This document shows positions 43,421-53,027 of a stretch of 64,000 bases of DNA, piece after piece (within the stretch, counting starts at the first letter, position 1; each line of letters starts with the position of its first letter). Below the pieces are notes generated by a model. The model saw only the letters and a program-made list of their open reading frames with translations. It made no database searches and had not been told where the DNA came from. Source of the stretch: Diaporthe sp. PMI_573 (taxonomy: Eukaryota; Ascomycota; Sordariomycetes; Diaporthales; Diaporthaceae); contig JAJTUP010000068.1 of assembly GCA_021399435.1 (NCBI GenBank), positions 186,001 through 250,000 of the forward strand. The letters run 5' to 3'. Position numbers and translations under genes: made by a program.

Positions 43421-45394
43421 CCTGGGTGGGGACTCGCCGATCTGGTTGTTCCCTGCGCACGGACGGTCTTGGGTGCGTATTGCGCGTATCAAGACGTATA
43501 ACAACGTATTCGCCAAATTGTGGTGGATCCTAACGGGTCCTGGACTTTGGCGGCGTCATTGGATTGGTCCAAGGTCAAGCCGTCTTAGCCCCGTTTTGCT
43601 GCATCCTTAGCCCAAACTTGATTTTAACACTACTTATTCTAGGCCTTGGACCCGCGAGGAGCGTATTCTTCGTATAGCCCTCTTACTTCTTCTTTGACAC
43701 GTCTGTCTCTACCTACAGCCTGTAGTTGTTCCACGCGGCTCTCAGTTCCATGAATGAGAATACCCCACCTACGGACCAAGGTGGTAAAGTCGTCCACCGA
43801 AGGGCCCATAGAAAGTCACGTCATGGATGCACGTTCTGCAAAAAAAGGAGGATCAAGGTAACGAACGCCTAACCCGGCAGCCGAGTCGACCTGCGTTCCA
43901 AAATGATTCAAGCTAATTCTTTGGTCCAAATCTCCAGTGCGATGAGCAAAAGCCGGCTTGCACCAACTGCGTCAGGCGATCGCTGGTGTGCAGCCTTGGC
44001 ACAAACCAGAGCACTGCTTCCAGCCCAGCTTCGACGGCGTGTGTGGCAGCATCCGTCCGGTGCTGTGCAACCAGTCTAGATGTGGGGGATTTTCAGCTGT
44101 TTCATCATTTTTGCCATGTCACATCTAAGAGTTTCAGTAACGAGCAAGCCACCCAATACTTCTGGAGCGTTACAGTCCCGAGGCTGTCTTTTAGACACCA
44201 GTTTCTTCTCCATGCAGTCATTACTCTAGGCGCGTTGCACCTACGTCACATGAAGTACCAGCTTGAGAGCGACATGCCTGCCGGCCTGTTGGACAAGGCT
44301 AATGTGCATTGGGAAGAGGCCCTGAGGCTTGCCTCGCCGCTTCTCTCACGCGTCACTGAGTCAAACTGTGCCGCACTCTATCTCTTTGCAACAATAACTT
44401 GCTTGCATACATTTGCCCTCGGCCCATGCCCAGGAGAGCTGCTTATATTCAACCAGAATGGCCCATCGCACTGGCTGACACTTTTTTCGCGGACTTCGGT
44501 CAATCGAGCAAGCATGCGACTTCGCAAGTGTCCAGAACGAGGAGCTGCACCCGATATTCCCGCTCTCTGGCTTAGAGTTGAACAAAGTTCCAGTCAAAGC
44601 CCTCGATCCATCCGTCCAAGAAGCTCTAGAGGCTTTAGCATCCTTCATAGATATCAACGTCACGAAGGATGACGAGCGGTGCGAGAGCCTGGTGGAAGCT
44701 CTCACGCTTCTGCGTAGGTGCTACACAGTGGTGCATGACGAACCAGCGCAAGTCTCGGCTTACACAGTCTTCAGCTGGTTACATCGTGTATCGGATCATT
44801 ACCTGAAACTGGTACAGGCCACTGACCCAGTGGCGCTGCTACTCTTTTCATACTTTGTGGTGTTGATCAAGCGATTGGAGTGTGCCTGGATGGTAAAAGA
44901 TTGGCCTACACATCTCATGTCAGAAATCTACGCTTGCATGCCACTTGCGAAACGTTTCTGGCTGAGCTGGCCTATGGAGCAAGTCGGCTGGCTGCCGGCT
45001 GAATGAGTACAGCAACCGTGGTATAGACTATCTTGTAATTTGTTGTTTGTTCTGACAAAAAGGAGAAGTGAAGACACTTCTACATGCGTCCACGCCTCAT
45101 TTGTTCATAATGTTGTCTTGATAGAAGCTGTTCCTTGCGCAGGTCAAACCCTACTGGTAGGATTCACCACAAGTATCGTGACCCGAAGGAAGGGTTTAAC
45201 ATGAAGCATGGGTGAAGAAGGTTTATCTCGCTTGAGGCTAGAAGTTGCGTGACGTCACACCATGTCTTTTTTTCCAGTCGAAGGGGAGTTTCCACTAATC
45301 AGGATCAGAATTTATGGGCCGAGTTCGACGCCTTGGCACAGCGTACTCAATACGTGATGATGAGTCCTTGACAATTTCTGCCTCGGGATGCCCG
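43421..45394. repeat. Inverted duplication arm B (partner 6567-8539)
   Basis: About 1,974 bp, nearly identical in reverse complement to arm A. The match ends at CCCG (45394) before GGATTTTC. The clearest coding difference is one extra T in a T run near 44482-44487 that shifts the frame of the regulator copy. Confidence 0.9.
43750..45006 (+). pseudogene. Zn2Cys6 transcription factor, second copy with frameshift
   Basis: Exon 1 is 43750-43857 and the 80-bp intron 43858-43937, as in the intact copy, with the same complete zinc cluster. In exon 2 a run of six T at about 44482-44487 replaces five T in the copy at 6955-8210. The frame shifts and stops at 44672; the original frame resumes as an open stretch to 45006. 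The predicted product keeps the DNA-binding domain and about half of the middle region. It might still be made as a shortened DNA-binding protein, or the extra T could be a base-call error in a homopolymer. Confidence 0.85.
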
Positions 45395-45714
45395 GGATTT
45401 TCTAAGATGATCTAACATCTTGACTACGTATTTATCGATGACAAAGCACAATGCACATTTGTAATCTTCAGCTTTCTCAAGAAGAGTGTGGGCTGTGTAG
45501 GGATTCGCATGAATATACGGGGAGGTAGAGGTGCGCAGTCACGCAAAACCACGTGGTATGGTGAGACTGGATTCCTATCTCGCTATAAAAGTGTATAAAA
45601 CCAGACAGCATCATCCCCTGAGTTGCCGAATGCACATTCCAACCGCAACAGTCTTCGAACTTGCTCTCTCCATCAATTTCTGCTCAGCCCGAATCAGCAC
45701 CCAATTACATTATC

Positions 45715-46531
45715 ATGGCACCCAACAAGAGAATCATTCTCATCACTGGTCAGTATCACTTTCGTCAAGTGTCAATTTTCTGTTGGCTTACTCTTAGCTT
45801 TCCTAGGCGCCAACTCCGGCATTGGCTATGACACCTCCTACGCCCTCGCCAATGACTCGCCAGACAACCACATCATCATGGGTGCTCGTTCTAGCGTCAA
45901 GGGCCTTGCAGCTCTCAACGAGATCCAGGCACGTAAGCCTGCCGGCACACTCAGCTTCCTTGAGCTCGATATCACCTCCGACGAATCCATCAAGGCTGCC
46001 GCGCAGAAACTAGAGTCTGACTTTGGCGTCCTCGACGTACTCGTCAATAACGCCGGCATTTCAGGCAAGGAAGAGGTCTCGCGAGAGAATTTCCACACCG
46101 TCTTCGACACCAACGTCTTCGGCACCATGCTCCTGACCCAGGCCCTGGAGCATCTGCTGCGGAAGTCCCGCGATCCTCGGATCCTCAACGTCTCCTCGGT
46201 CCTCGGCTCCATCACGGTACGGAACGATCACTCGTCCCCATATACACAGGTTACGGGAGAGACGTACCGCGTCAGTAAAGCGGCGCTGAACATGGTTACC
46301 GGAATTCAGGCCTATAAGTTCAAGGAATGGGAGCACCCAGCGAAGGTCTGGTCGTTTTGCCCTGGGTTTGTGGTCACCAACTTGACCGGGGAGGATAAGC
46401 AGAGCAAGATTGACCGAGGGGCAGAGTCTTCGGAGACGAGTGCCCAGGGGTTAACGGAGATTGTGAGGGGTGATAGGGACGACGAGGTGAATCACTTTTT
46501 GGCCAAGCGGGGTGAGGTCCTCCCGTGGTAA
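45715..46531 (+). CDS. NADP(H)-dependent short-chain dehydrogenase (carbonyl-reductase-like), two exons
   Basis: join(45715..45748,45807..46531) gives 252 residues. The 58-bp intron falls in the first glycine of the cofactor motif, and joining gives ITGANSGIG. Other classical SDR motifs: ARSSVKG after beta 2, ELDITSDESIK, LVNNAGISG, ILNVSSVLGS with catalytic Ser, and YRVSKAALNM with the Tyr-x3-Lys pair; CPGFVVTNLTG follows the active site. The basic residue after beta 2 favours NADP(H). It starts at the ATG in CATTATCATGGCACCC. The upstream region has a TATA-like TATAAAAGTGTATAAAA near 45583-45599. The substrate is unknown. It begins 320 bp beyond the inverted-repeat arm. Confidence 0.88.
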
Positions 46532-46965
46532 ATCCGGGATCCGCAACCGGGTCGTTTAAGGCTATGACGGATGGATAAATTAGCTCTAATGGGTATGAAT
46601 GAATTACTCTGACTCCAGGAGGGGTTTAATACGGCCGTGGTGATATCTCCCTCTGAGCTTCTTACCGAGAACCCAAGGCGATACAGTCCTTCGGGTAGCG
46701 TTGCATAAGCTCCATGTTTGTCCGTTATTCATGCAAGACCTCAGTTGCGCCCGGAACCGCTGTTGCCCATGAACTAGATGCCACCTAGTCTGGACTCGGC
46801 TGAGGTGGTGACTGAAACTCGCAGCAGTGTATTCTTTTCATTAGACCAGAATCCCTCTGTCGCGCATGGAGATCCATCCATCCTGGATCTGGAGTACCAT
46901 CCACAATCCCTCTTTCGCCACGCAAAATAAAAGAAAGTTCCACCAAAAATCAACAACTTCACTTA
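46532..46965. other. Intergenic DNA between SDR gene and Fot/pogo copy B
   Basis: I see no gene. The TA target site of the transposon is at 46964-46965. Confidence 0.5.
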
Positions 46966-47287
46966 ACGTGGTTGATCACCCAGCCGGACAGATCACCTAC
47001 CCGGACAGTTTTGCCCACTCCACCAACTTTGGACAACCCTAGCACCCATCCAGGGCGCAAAGATTAATAAAAGTTGGCACCAATTGGTGCCAACTGCTTC
47101 TGATTACTTTTTTTCAATTGATTCCCTTAATTTAGAGTGGTTGGGGTGGCTGCAGTGCCAGTCTGAAGCGGCCGACTTTTGGTGGGAAAATCAGCTTCCC
47201 CACCAAAATGGAGCATTTTAGCCATGCAGGATCAACCTCAATCTATACCAGCCAGGCCAACTATTTGGGCGGTCCGCCGCGGACCGC

Positions 47288-49677
47288 TTAAAAATGTACT
47301 ATTATACACTCAGAATCTGACTGACTAGACCCTTCTACATCTTTCTGACAAGTTGTTGCATAATGCCCAGTCTTGCCGCAGTTGCCATACCGTCGTTTGC
47401 TCGGTCCGCCGCGGACCGCCTCCTCTGCATCGCCACACGATGATGCCGAGCTCGACTGCTCAGCCTGCCGCCGAGCGAAAACCCCCGAACACATAGTGTT
47501 CTGCCGAAAGACAACAGCACGACGCACCTTTGACGAATGGCCTTGGCCAGGGGACCGGGAGCGACGCTACCCGGACACACCCACTGAGAAGCACCGCTAC
47601 CTGGCGGATCTTATAGAGACCCCTACGGCGTTTAAGGACTTCCTTGGAGCCACCGGGACTCTCACGCTACAAGGGGAGGGGGATTAGGGGGTGTGATTTG
47701 ATTTGTTGCGGGTGGCGAGAGGACTTGGTTTGCTTGGTTTTTGATTTCTTGGCTTCTTGTTTTTGCGACTAACTATATTCACTCACTACGTGCCACGGCA
47801 CTCGACTCGCCTGGCGACCACTCGCCACAGGCTACAGCTATGACTGCTGAGCTCTGCTCTTGATCCCTACCCTATGGGTATTGGAGTTTTTGTATTACGT
47901 ACCCTGCAACTGGCGGCGGGCGGGTGATTTGGAACGGCTTGGGCCCAGCGTCACTGGACGTAAGTTACCAAACGGGTTGGTCTGATGGCTATAAAAAGAA
48001 GGGACTGTATATAGATCCAAAGCTCTTTGCCTGGCTTGGTACGCCTTGTACCCTCTGAGACCAAGGTCTGCTCACGCCGCTGCGCGGCGTGACCCCGGCG
48101 TTAAACAATATCATCATCATCATCATCATCCTCTGCATCGCCACTGATTTCACCAGCTGGCCGCTTCCCCTTCTGTTTTTCCTCAATTATTGCTTGGGAA
48201 TCCTCAATACTAAGTGCCCCTCCAAGCTGTACTCGGGTTCTTTTAGCCCTCCGGCGTTTAGCGAGTGCTAGATTAGCATCCTTAAGTGTACGGACCCGAT
48301 CCTTCAAAATCGTGATCTCATGTGCCATTGCTTGTAAACCCTTTGCCAGCTGATCAACTGCCGAGATAATTGGTGTGGGGGAGCTTCCCTGATGGGCCGA
48401 GATCTTTCCCTTAATAAAACTTGATTGCTGGACAGTTTGTTGAGCATTAGAAGGTGTCTGTGACTCCCACTTTAATGGGGATCCGGGGAGGGATTGTAAT
48501 GGGGTTTGTAGGCGGACATCTAGCTTGGAAATCACAGAATCTGGGTCCCATGGAGAAATCCCGGCTCCTCTAAACCTAGATATTATGTTATCTTTCGTGA
48601 AAACCTTGTTGTGGGCTGTCTTGAACGCGATAAAGAACTCGGGTTTGGTGATGTGGTTGATGGAGGCCCGGATGAAGAGGTTGATCTTATTGCCGTATGC
48701 ATGCTTCAATGGCGAGTATAATGCAACATCTAATGGCTGGAGTAAATGAGATGAATGTGGAGGCATGCTGATAGGGATAATGTCGTTTGTCTTGCAGTAG
48801 TTCTCAAACTCCGCTGATACATGGCTCTCGTGTCCATCCAGGATGAGCATTCGGTATCTGCCCTTTGTCCGTGGTTTGGTGTGCTTGTCGAAGTGCTGAA
48901 TCCATTCTAGACCCGTCTTATTATCCGTCTACCCATTTGGAGTAGGCTTGATGACCCAGCTTGGTGGGAAGCCTGACTCTGTTGTCCAGTTGGCAAGGTG
49001 GTAGGCGCCTTGGACAATCACGAACGGCAGGATACACCAGCCCTTAATATTGATACATTTGATAACTGTGGCCCATTCCCAGTTACCAGGTTGCACAGAT
49101 TTAGCCTTTCCATGTCTATCGGCACGTGTAATAACCATTGACAAAGTTAACATGCCCATCATGAAACCTGTCTCGTCAAAGTTATACAGGTTGTCGTCTA
49201 GGCCCCATACTTAGCCATCATATTGCGGAGCAGCCGGAAATAGTTCCTAATGACCTCCGGATCTTCGCAGAGGGCCCTCTGATAGTCATAAGGTCGATTA
49301 AACTTGGTCTTCAAGGCTGGTTGTGCATCCACAAAGCGTCGAACCCAGCGCTTACCGACAGGCTTGCCATCACGCGATGCCAGTAGGAGGTTGGCCATAT
49401 CTTCCACACTAGAAAGTCGCATTGGAAATCCTCGTGCATCTTGCTCAATAATATGTTGGACAAGCACTTGTTCTTCGATTGGCTCAAGTTTATGGTCGTT
49501 GACGCGTGATTTCTCGCGTGTTGGTCTGTTGTTCATTCTGTCGGATACTGTGCTGTGAGGGACGTTGAAAATCTTTGCAGCTTGACGTGCACTTAAGGGT
49601 TTTTTTCGATTGTTTCTGGAATTCTCAATTGCCTGAAGTACTAGATTGATTTTATCTTCTTTTGAGTAGATTGGCAT
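47288..49677 (-). pseudogene. Fot/pogo transposase, copy B, inactivated
   Basis: It starts as in the other copies (MPIYSKEDKINLVLQAIENS) at 49677. A one-base deletion near 49195 shifts the frame just before the first catalytic Asp (FDETGFMMG). A TGG-to-TAG change near 48932 ends the segment after IKPTPNG. The frame reopens at 48850 (MLILDGHESHVS) and runs into the LINE tail at 48128, where the ATC repeat is read as a poly-Asp run. The C-terminal zinc knuckle resumes beyond the LINE and has Tyr for its first Cys (YGNCGKTGHY). It is inactive by several independent lesions but could be mobilised in trans because its ends are intact. Confidence 0.9.
47437..48128 (+). mobile_element. 5'-truncated Tad-like LINE inserted in Fot/pogo copy B
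   Basis: A 692-bp insert flanked by a perfect 16-bp target duplication TCCTCTGCATCGCCAC (47421-47436 and 48129-48144). It begins inside ORF2: DDAELDCSACRRAKTPEHIV then FCRK, the C-terminal Cys/His knuckle of Tad-type LINEs, and the frame stops at about 47687. A ~420-bp 3' UTR follows and the element ends in an (ATC)n tail (about 48111-48128) rather than poly-A. Severe 5' truncation is typical of target-primed reverse transcription. Confidence 0.88.
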
Positions 49678-49997
49678 TGTGGATGTTGATTTCTAGCGTG
49701 TTGAATATTTAAGTAGGTAGAGTGATGCGAAACTAACGCGAAAAATAGAGACGCGATCTGCACCAAAAACAAACCCGCCCACTAAAACTTTAACTTTTCA
49801 GACTAATACTGCAGCCACACCATAACTCCAAATTATCTAAATCAGTTGAAAATAAGGAATTCAGACTAGTTGGCACCAATTGGTGCCAACTTTTATTAAT
49901 CTTTGCGCCCTGGATGGGTGCTAGGGTTGTCCAAAGTTGGTGGAGTGGGCAAAACTGTCCGGGTAGGTGATCTGTCCGGCTGGGTGATCAACCACGT

Positions 49998-50471
49998 TAC
50001 ACAGAATTTGGCCAAATTGATAGAAATGCGTGGAATTTTTTGTTTCATAAATCATAAGTAGATTTCTCTATTGTACCCTAGTTTTTTTCACCAGCCGCCC
50101 GACCGCCTGGTGGGTTGGTGGGGTATGTTTTCCTCTCTGACTTCTATGACCGAGCCAGCCTCCGATTCTGACTCCTGCTCGCTTGAATAGACAGATTGCA
50201 CCCCAACAGGCATGTTTTGAGCCTCCCCTCCCGGTACTCGGAGTGCCAATAAAGTGAAACTGCGACCTGAGCAACAGCAGTTTTAGATGCCCGTTAAGCC
50301 CCCGACGTACTTGACATCTCAAGAGCATGCTGAAGGATGAGCCACTTTTCCCTTCGTATATTGCTCTACGTAATCGCCATGCTGCGATCGAGCAGCGAGG
50401 AGGTGATGAAGAGTGCTCCGTGGGAGCGTCAGCTCCGGCGGACATCTCGTGCTGGCTGGAAGCTCGAAAGC
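49998..50471. other. LINE 3' remnant and flanking DNA
   Basis: From 50471 down to about 50310 the minus strand still encodes the sequence expected after the RNase H domain (PPELTLPRSTLHHLLAARSQ), beyond a TAC-TAA stop at 50472. The rest, to 49998, shows no gene. It may be LINE 3' UTR. Confidence 0.5.
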
Positions 50472-50861
50472 TTAGTACTTTTCAGGCGCAGACTCTTCCC
50501 ACCATGCCTTGAACGCGTCTTTTGGCCGCTGTTTAGCAGCTCGACGCAGATAGGCTAGCGTAGAAAGAGCGCCTGTTGGGATCGGCTTGAGACTTCCGGC
50601 CTTCGCGAGAGCGTCAGCTCCCTCGTGCCCGGGGATGTTGGCATGCCCGGGAACCCAGCGGACTTTTGTGGCGCCGTGTAACGCAGCGAGCGCTTGTAAC
50701 TCGATGAAAACGTCTTGGGAGGAGTCGGAAGGCTGGCCTCTGAGACATGAGGCCGCGGCGATATTGTCGAGGCAGACTATGATCGTTCGATCAGAGCTGT
50801 GCTGGGTGCTAAGGGCTGCTTTGAGCCCTCCCAGGGCACCGGCAGCTTCGGCATCGAACAC
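50472..50861 (-). pseudogene. LINE ORF2 fragment: RNase H domain
   Basis: A 129-codon frame encodes a complete RNase H fold: FDAEAAGALGGLKAA with the catalytic Glu, IIVCLDNIAAAS with Asp, and VRWVPGHANIPGHEGADALA with the last Asp. This is the RNase H of Tad-like LINE ORF2. It follows directly on the endonuclease start at 50862 in the same frame but after a stop, so the reverse transcriptase between them has been deleted. Confidence 0.85.
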
Positions 50862-51026
50862 TTAGCTGTGGTGTGTCGTGTCGCTGAATGGGTTCCTCCA
50901 CGGTTCCTGGGTGGCGAGAATGTCGTACTTGTCTATCCCGGGGTCGCGGAGGAGCGTTGCCATTACCGTGTCTTTTGATTTTCTGACGTTGTACTGTAGT
51001 ATCGTGAGCATGTTTTGCGTGATCAT
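50862..51026 (-). pseudogene. LINE ORF2 start: endonuclease N-terminal 54 residues
   Basis: This 55-codon frame starts with ATG at 51024-51026 and ends with TAA at 50862-50864. It encodes MLTILQYNVRKSKDTVMATL and ILATQEPWRNPFSDTT. The QYNVRKSK and QEPW (with catalytic-site Glu) motifs are those of the apurinic-type endonuclease that opens Tad-like LINE ORF2. The start overlaps the ORF1 stop as ATGA (51023-51026), which suggests stop-restart translation. The frame ends exactly at the internal deletion junction. Confidence 0.85.
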
Positions 51027-51316
51027 TCGTTGATCTCGACGATGTCCATTGTGTCACTGTGTTGTGGCGGCTGTGTGTTTATGTCGAGGGTCTCGAGGGC
51101 CCGTCGTGACCGTACTATGGTGCGCTTGCTAGTAAAAGTGTCGGATCTGGTTGGCGTCGTGGTAGAAGACCAGTGGGATGGTGGAAGGCGCATGTTGTGC
51201 GTAGGTGTGATGATCGAGGAGGGTCGGGAAGAAGTATTGGGGACTACTTGGTGCTGCTGGAAGTTGTAGTGCTGCTGGAGATACTCGGACGGGTCGGGCG
51301 GGAAGTTACCGGCCAC
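51023..51316 (-). pseudogene. LINE ORF1 (Gag-like) C-terminal part
   Basis: A Pro/Ser/Thr/Gln-rich frame of about 97 codons ending HSDTMDIVEINE, directly before and overlapping the ORF2 start, so it is the tail of ORF1 by position. Repetitive His/Gln-coding DNA continues upstream to about 51540 in another frame (51332-51520). No zinc knuckle is seen in the preserved part. The 5' end of the element is not identified. Confidence 0.6.
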
Positions 51317-51669
51317 GTGGGCTTCGATCTGCTACTGGTGGCGATGGGATTTATGTGGGGGACTGTGGGGGACAGCGGAGCGATAAAGTCGCCCGGGGCG
51401 GGGGAAAAGGTGACTGGTGTGTGGGCGCGTGTGCGGGCGCAGTCTCTGTTGCCTGGGCGGACGAAAACTACGACGCTGGTATTGGTGCTGGTGCTGGTGT
51501 TGGCGGGATGGGGAAAACATGAGACGGGAAGATGGTACTAGGCCGGGGCGGTGCCATCTTTAGGACCGGACTCACGGCTGTCACGTAAGGCGTTATTGTT
51601 AATTTCTAGGCTAGAATGTCCCCGTAGTCATGATCCGTGCGACACTCCCTCGTGTGCGACGCTTATGGA

Positions 51670-52620
51670 TTACGTTCCAGCAAATAAATCACCGTTGAGA
51701 TACTTAAGACCGGTATCACAAGCAACAGTGACCACCGTCTTTCCAGGTCCCAGCTCTTTTGCAAGAGCAATAGCGGCCACGACATTTACGCCAGTAGACG
51801 TACCGACCAAAATGCCTTCATCTTTGGCCAACAGGCGGCACATCGCACGAGCTTCGTCCTCGGAAATTCCACGCGCTTCATCAAACAGTTCCCGGTCCAG
51901 CAATGGCGGGATGAAGCCAATTCCGATACCCTCAACCCCGTGAGCCCCGGCTCTGCCCCCCGAAATCACAGCAGTAGAGGCCGGTTCAAGAGCCAAAATG
52001 CGTGTCTGGGGCCACTTCGCCTTCAAGACCTTTGCCACCCCCATCAACATTCCTGCAATGCCGACTGCGCCGCAAAATGCGTCGAATCCATCCGGAAACT
52101 GCTGAACCAATTCATGTCCAATTCCCTGATAGCCCACAAGAGAGTCGTGATTGTGGAATTGATTCGTTGGATAATGATCGACTGCTTCGGCCGCCGCTTC
52201 AGCTCGACGCATCATCGCCGGGATCAAATCAGGTGTGACCTTTCCGGAAGGGCTGTGGACCAAGTCGACAGTTGCACCCATCGCCGACATGGTCTGAAGT
52301 TTCTCGGGCGCATAAGCATTCGAGGACACTGCCCGGAACTTGTATCCTTTAGCCGCACAAACAAAGGCGAGCGAGGTCCCTGTGCTGCCACCCGTGGCCT
52401 CTACCACTGTCATGCCTGGTTTCAACTTGCCTCGACGTTCCGCCTCTTCAATCATAGACTTAGCCATTCGGTCTTTGTAGGATCCTGTCGGGTTGAAGAA
52501 TTCGAGTTTAACGTAAACTTCGGCATGTCCTTCGGGAACTACTCTGCGTAGACGGACGACTGGGGTGTTGCCGATAGCATCGAGGATGCTTGCGACGGGA
52601 GCCGGGGGGATAGAGGACAT
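51670..52620 (-). CDS. Cysteine synthase / beta-family PLP-dependent enzyme
   Basis: 316 residues from the ATG at 52618-52620. Cysteine synthase features: ILDAIGNTPVVRLRRV (about 12-27), NPTGSYKDRMAKSMIEEAER with the PLP Lys at about 49, ATGGSTGTSLAFVCAAKGY, and SNAYAPEKLQTMSAMGATVD. The enzyme should make cysteine from O-acetylserine and sulfide, or catalyse a related beta-replacement. The usual GTGGT phosphate loop is replaced by GAVGIAGMLMG, and the C-terminal CDTGLKYLNGDLF resembles the CDSGxRYL motif. An in-frame ATG at 52723-52725 would add 35 residues rich in Arg, Ser and hydrophobics (RDAKRSSHSALFSNRQVASR), which may be a mitochondrial presequence. No intron is needed. The neighbours are a dead LINE and a tRNA gene. 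Confidence 0.9.
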   Translation of the reverse strand: MSSIPPAPVASILDAIGNTPVVRLRRVVPEGHAEVYVKLEFFNPTGSYKDRMAKSMIEEAERRGKLKPGMTVVEATGGSTGTSLAFVCAAKGYKFRAVSSNAYAPEKLQTMSAMGATVDLVHSPSGKVTPDLIPAMMRRAEAAAEAVDHYPTNQFHNHDSLVGYQGIGHELVQQFPDGFDAFCGAVGIAGMLMGVAKVLKAKWPQTRILALEPASTAVISGGRAGAHGVEGIGIGFIPPLLDRELFDEARGISEDEARAMCRLLAKDEGILVGTSTGVNVVAAIALAKELGPGKTVVTVACDTGLKYLNGDLFAGT

Positions 52621-52889
52621 GTTGAGAGTGACTGGGAGAGCCAAAGTGTGGAAAATAAGGGTCCTTGACGCGACCTGTCTGTTGCTGAAAAGAGCGGAAT
52701 GGCTGCTCCTTTTTGCGTCTCGCATGTTAGAATCAGTGACAAATTATGGTGGAAGGGCGTGGAATGACAAGACGAGCTGCCACAGTTTCTGCATTAGGCT
52801 AGCGTAGCGGATTGACTTTTGTAAACAGGAATTCCCGAGCGCCACTAAAGTGGCTCAAAAATGGGCTTGAAGAATTTGGCAGAATGGGC

Positions 52890-52896
52890 AAAAAAA
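52890..52896 (-). terminator. RNA polymerase III terminator of the tRNA gene
   Basis: Seven T on the minus strand begin 4 bases after the tRNA 3' end, a standard Pol III stop. Confidence 0.8.
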
Positions 52897-52899
52897 GGT

Positions 52900-52972
52900 T
52901 GGACTTAGCGGGGTTCGAACCCGCGACCTTAAGAGTCTCAGTCTCACGCTCTACCGATTGAGCTATGAGCCC
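52900..52972 (-). tRNA. tRNA gene, 73 nt, class I cloverleaf; apparent anticodon GAG
   Basis: The minus strand folds as a standard cloverleaf: acceptor GGGCTCA/TAAGTCC (one C-A mismatch), D arm GCTCAATCGGTAGAGC with box A, anticodon arm TGAGA-CTGAGAC-TCTTA, five-base variable loop AGGTC, T arm GCGGG-TTCGAAC-CCCGC with box B, and discriminator A. The 7-base loop CTGAGAC puts GAG at positions 34-36, nominally Leu (CUC). However, the short variable loop is not Leu-like, and the body resembles tRNA-Lys(CUU), in which the loop would read CTCTTAA. The arm may hold a small duplication of GAGACT. No intron. The T-run terminator suggests it is or was transcribed. Confidence 0.8.
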
Positions 52973-53027
52973 GATTGTATTTGTCTCACGAAGTCTATTC
53001 TATATTACTGAAACAAGTTATCATAAG

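Larger units (their letters stand above)
46966..49997 (-). mobile_element. Fot/pogo element, copy B, complete termini, carrying a LINE insertion
   Basis: The termini ACGTGGTTGATCACCC (46966) and its inverse ending at 49997 are flanked by TA on both sides (46964-46965, 49998-49999). Long terminal inverted repeats (at least 130 bp) include the palindrome TTGGCACCAATTGGTGCCAA. Length without the 692-bp insert and its 16-bp duplication is 2,324 bp, matching copy C (2,325 bp). Confidence 0.92.

Noticed and set aside
35272..46531. Biosynthetic gene cluster around the two SDR genes and the Zn2Cys6 regulator
   Set aside because: No backbone enzyme (PKS, NRPS, terpene synthase) is present; the regulator copy there is frameshifted and arrived by duplication.
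47373..47687. 104-codon ORF as a single gene
   Set aside because: It is a chimera: its first part is antisense to the pogo transposase and only the part after the 16-bp duplication is LINE coding sequence.
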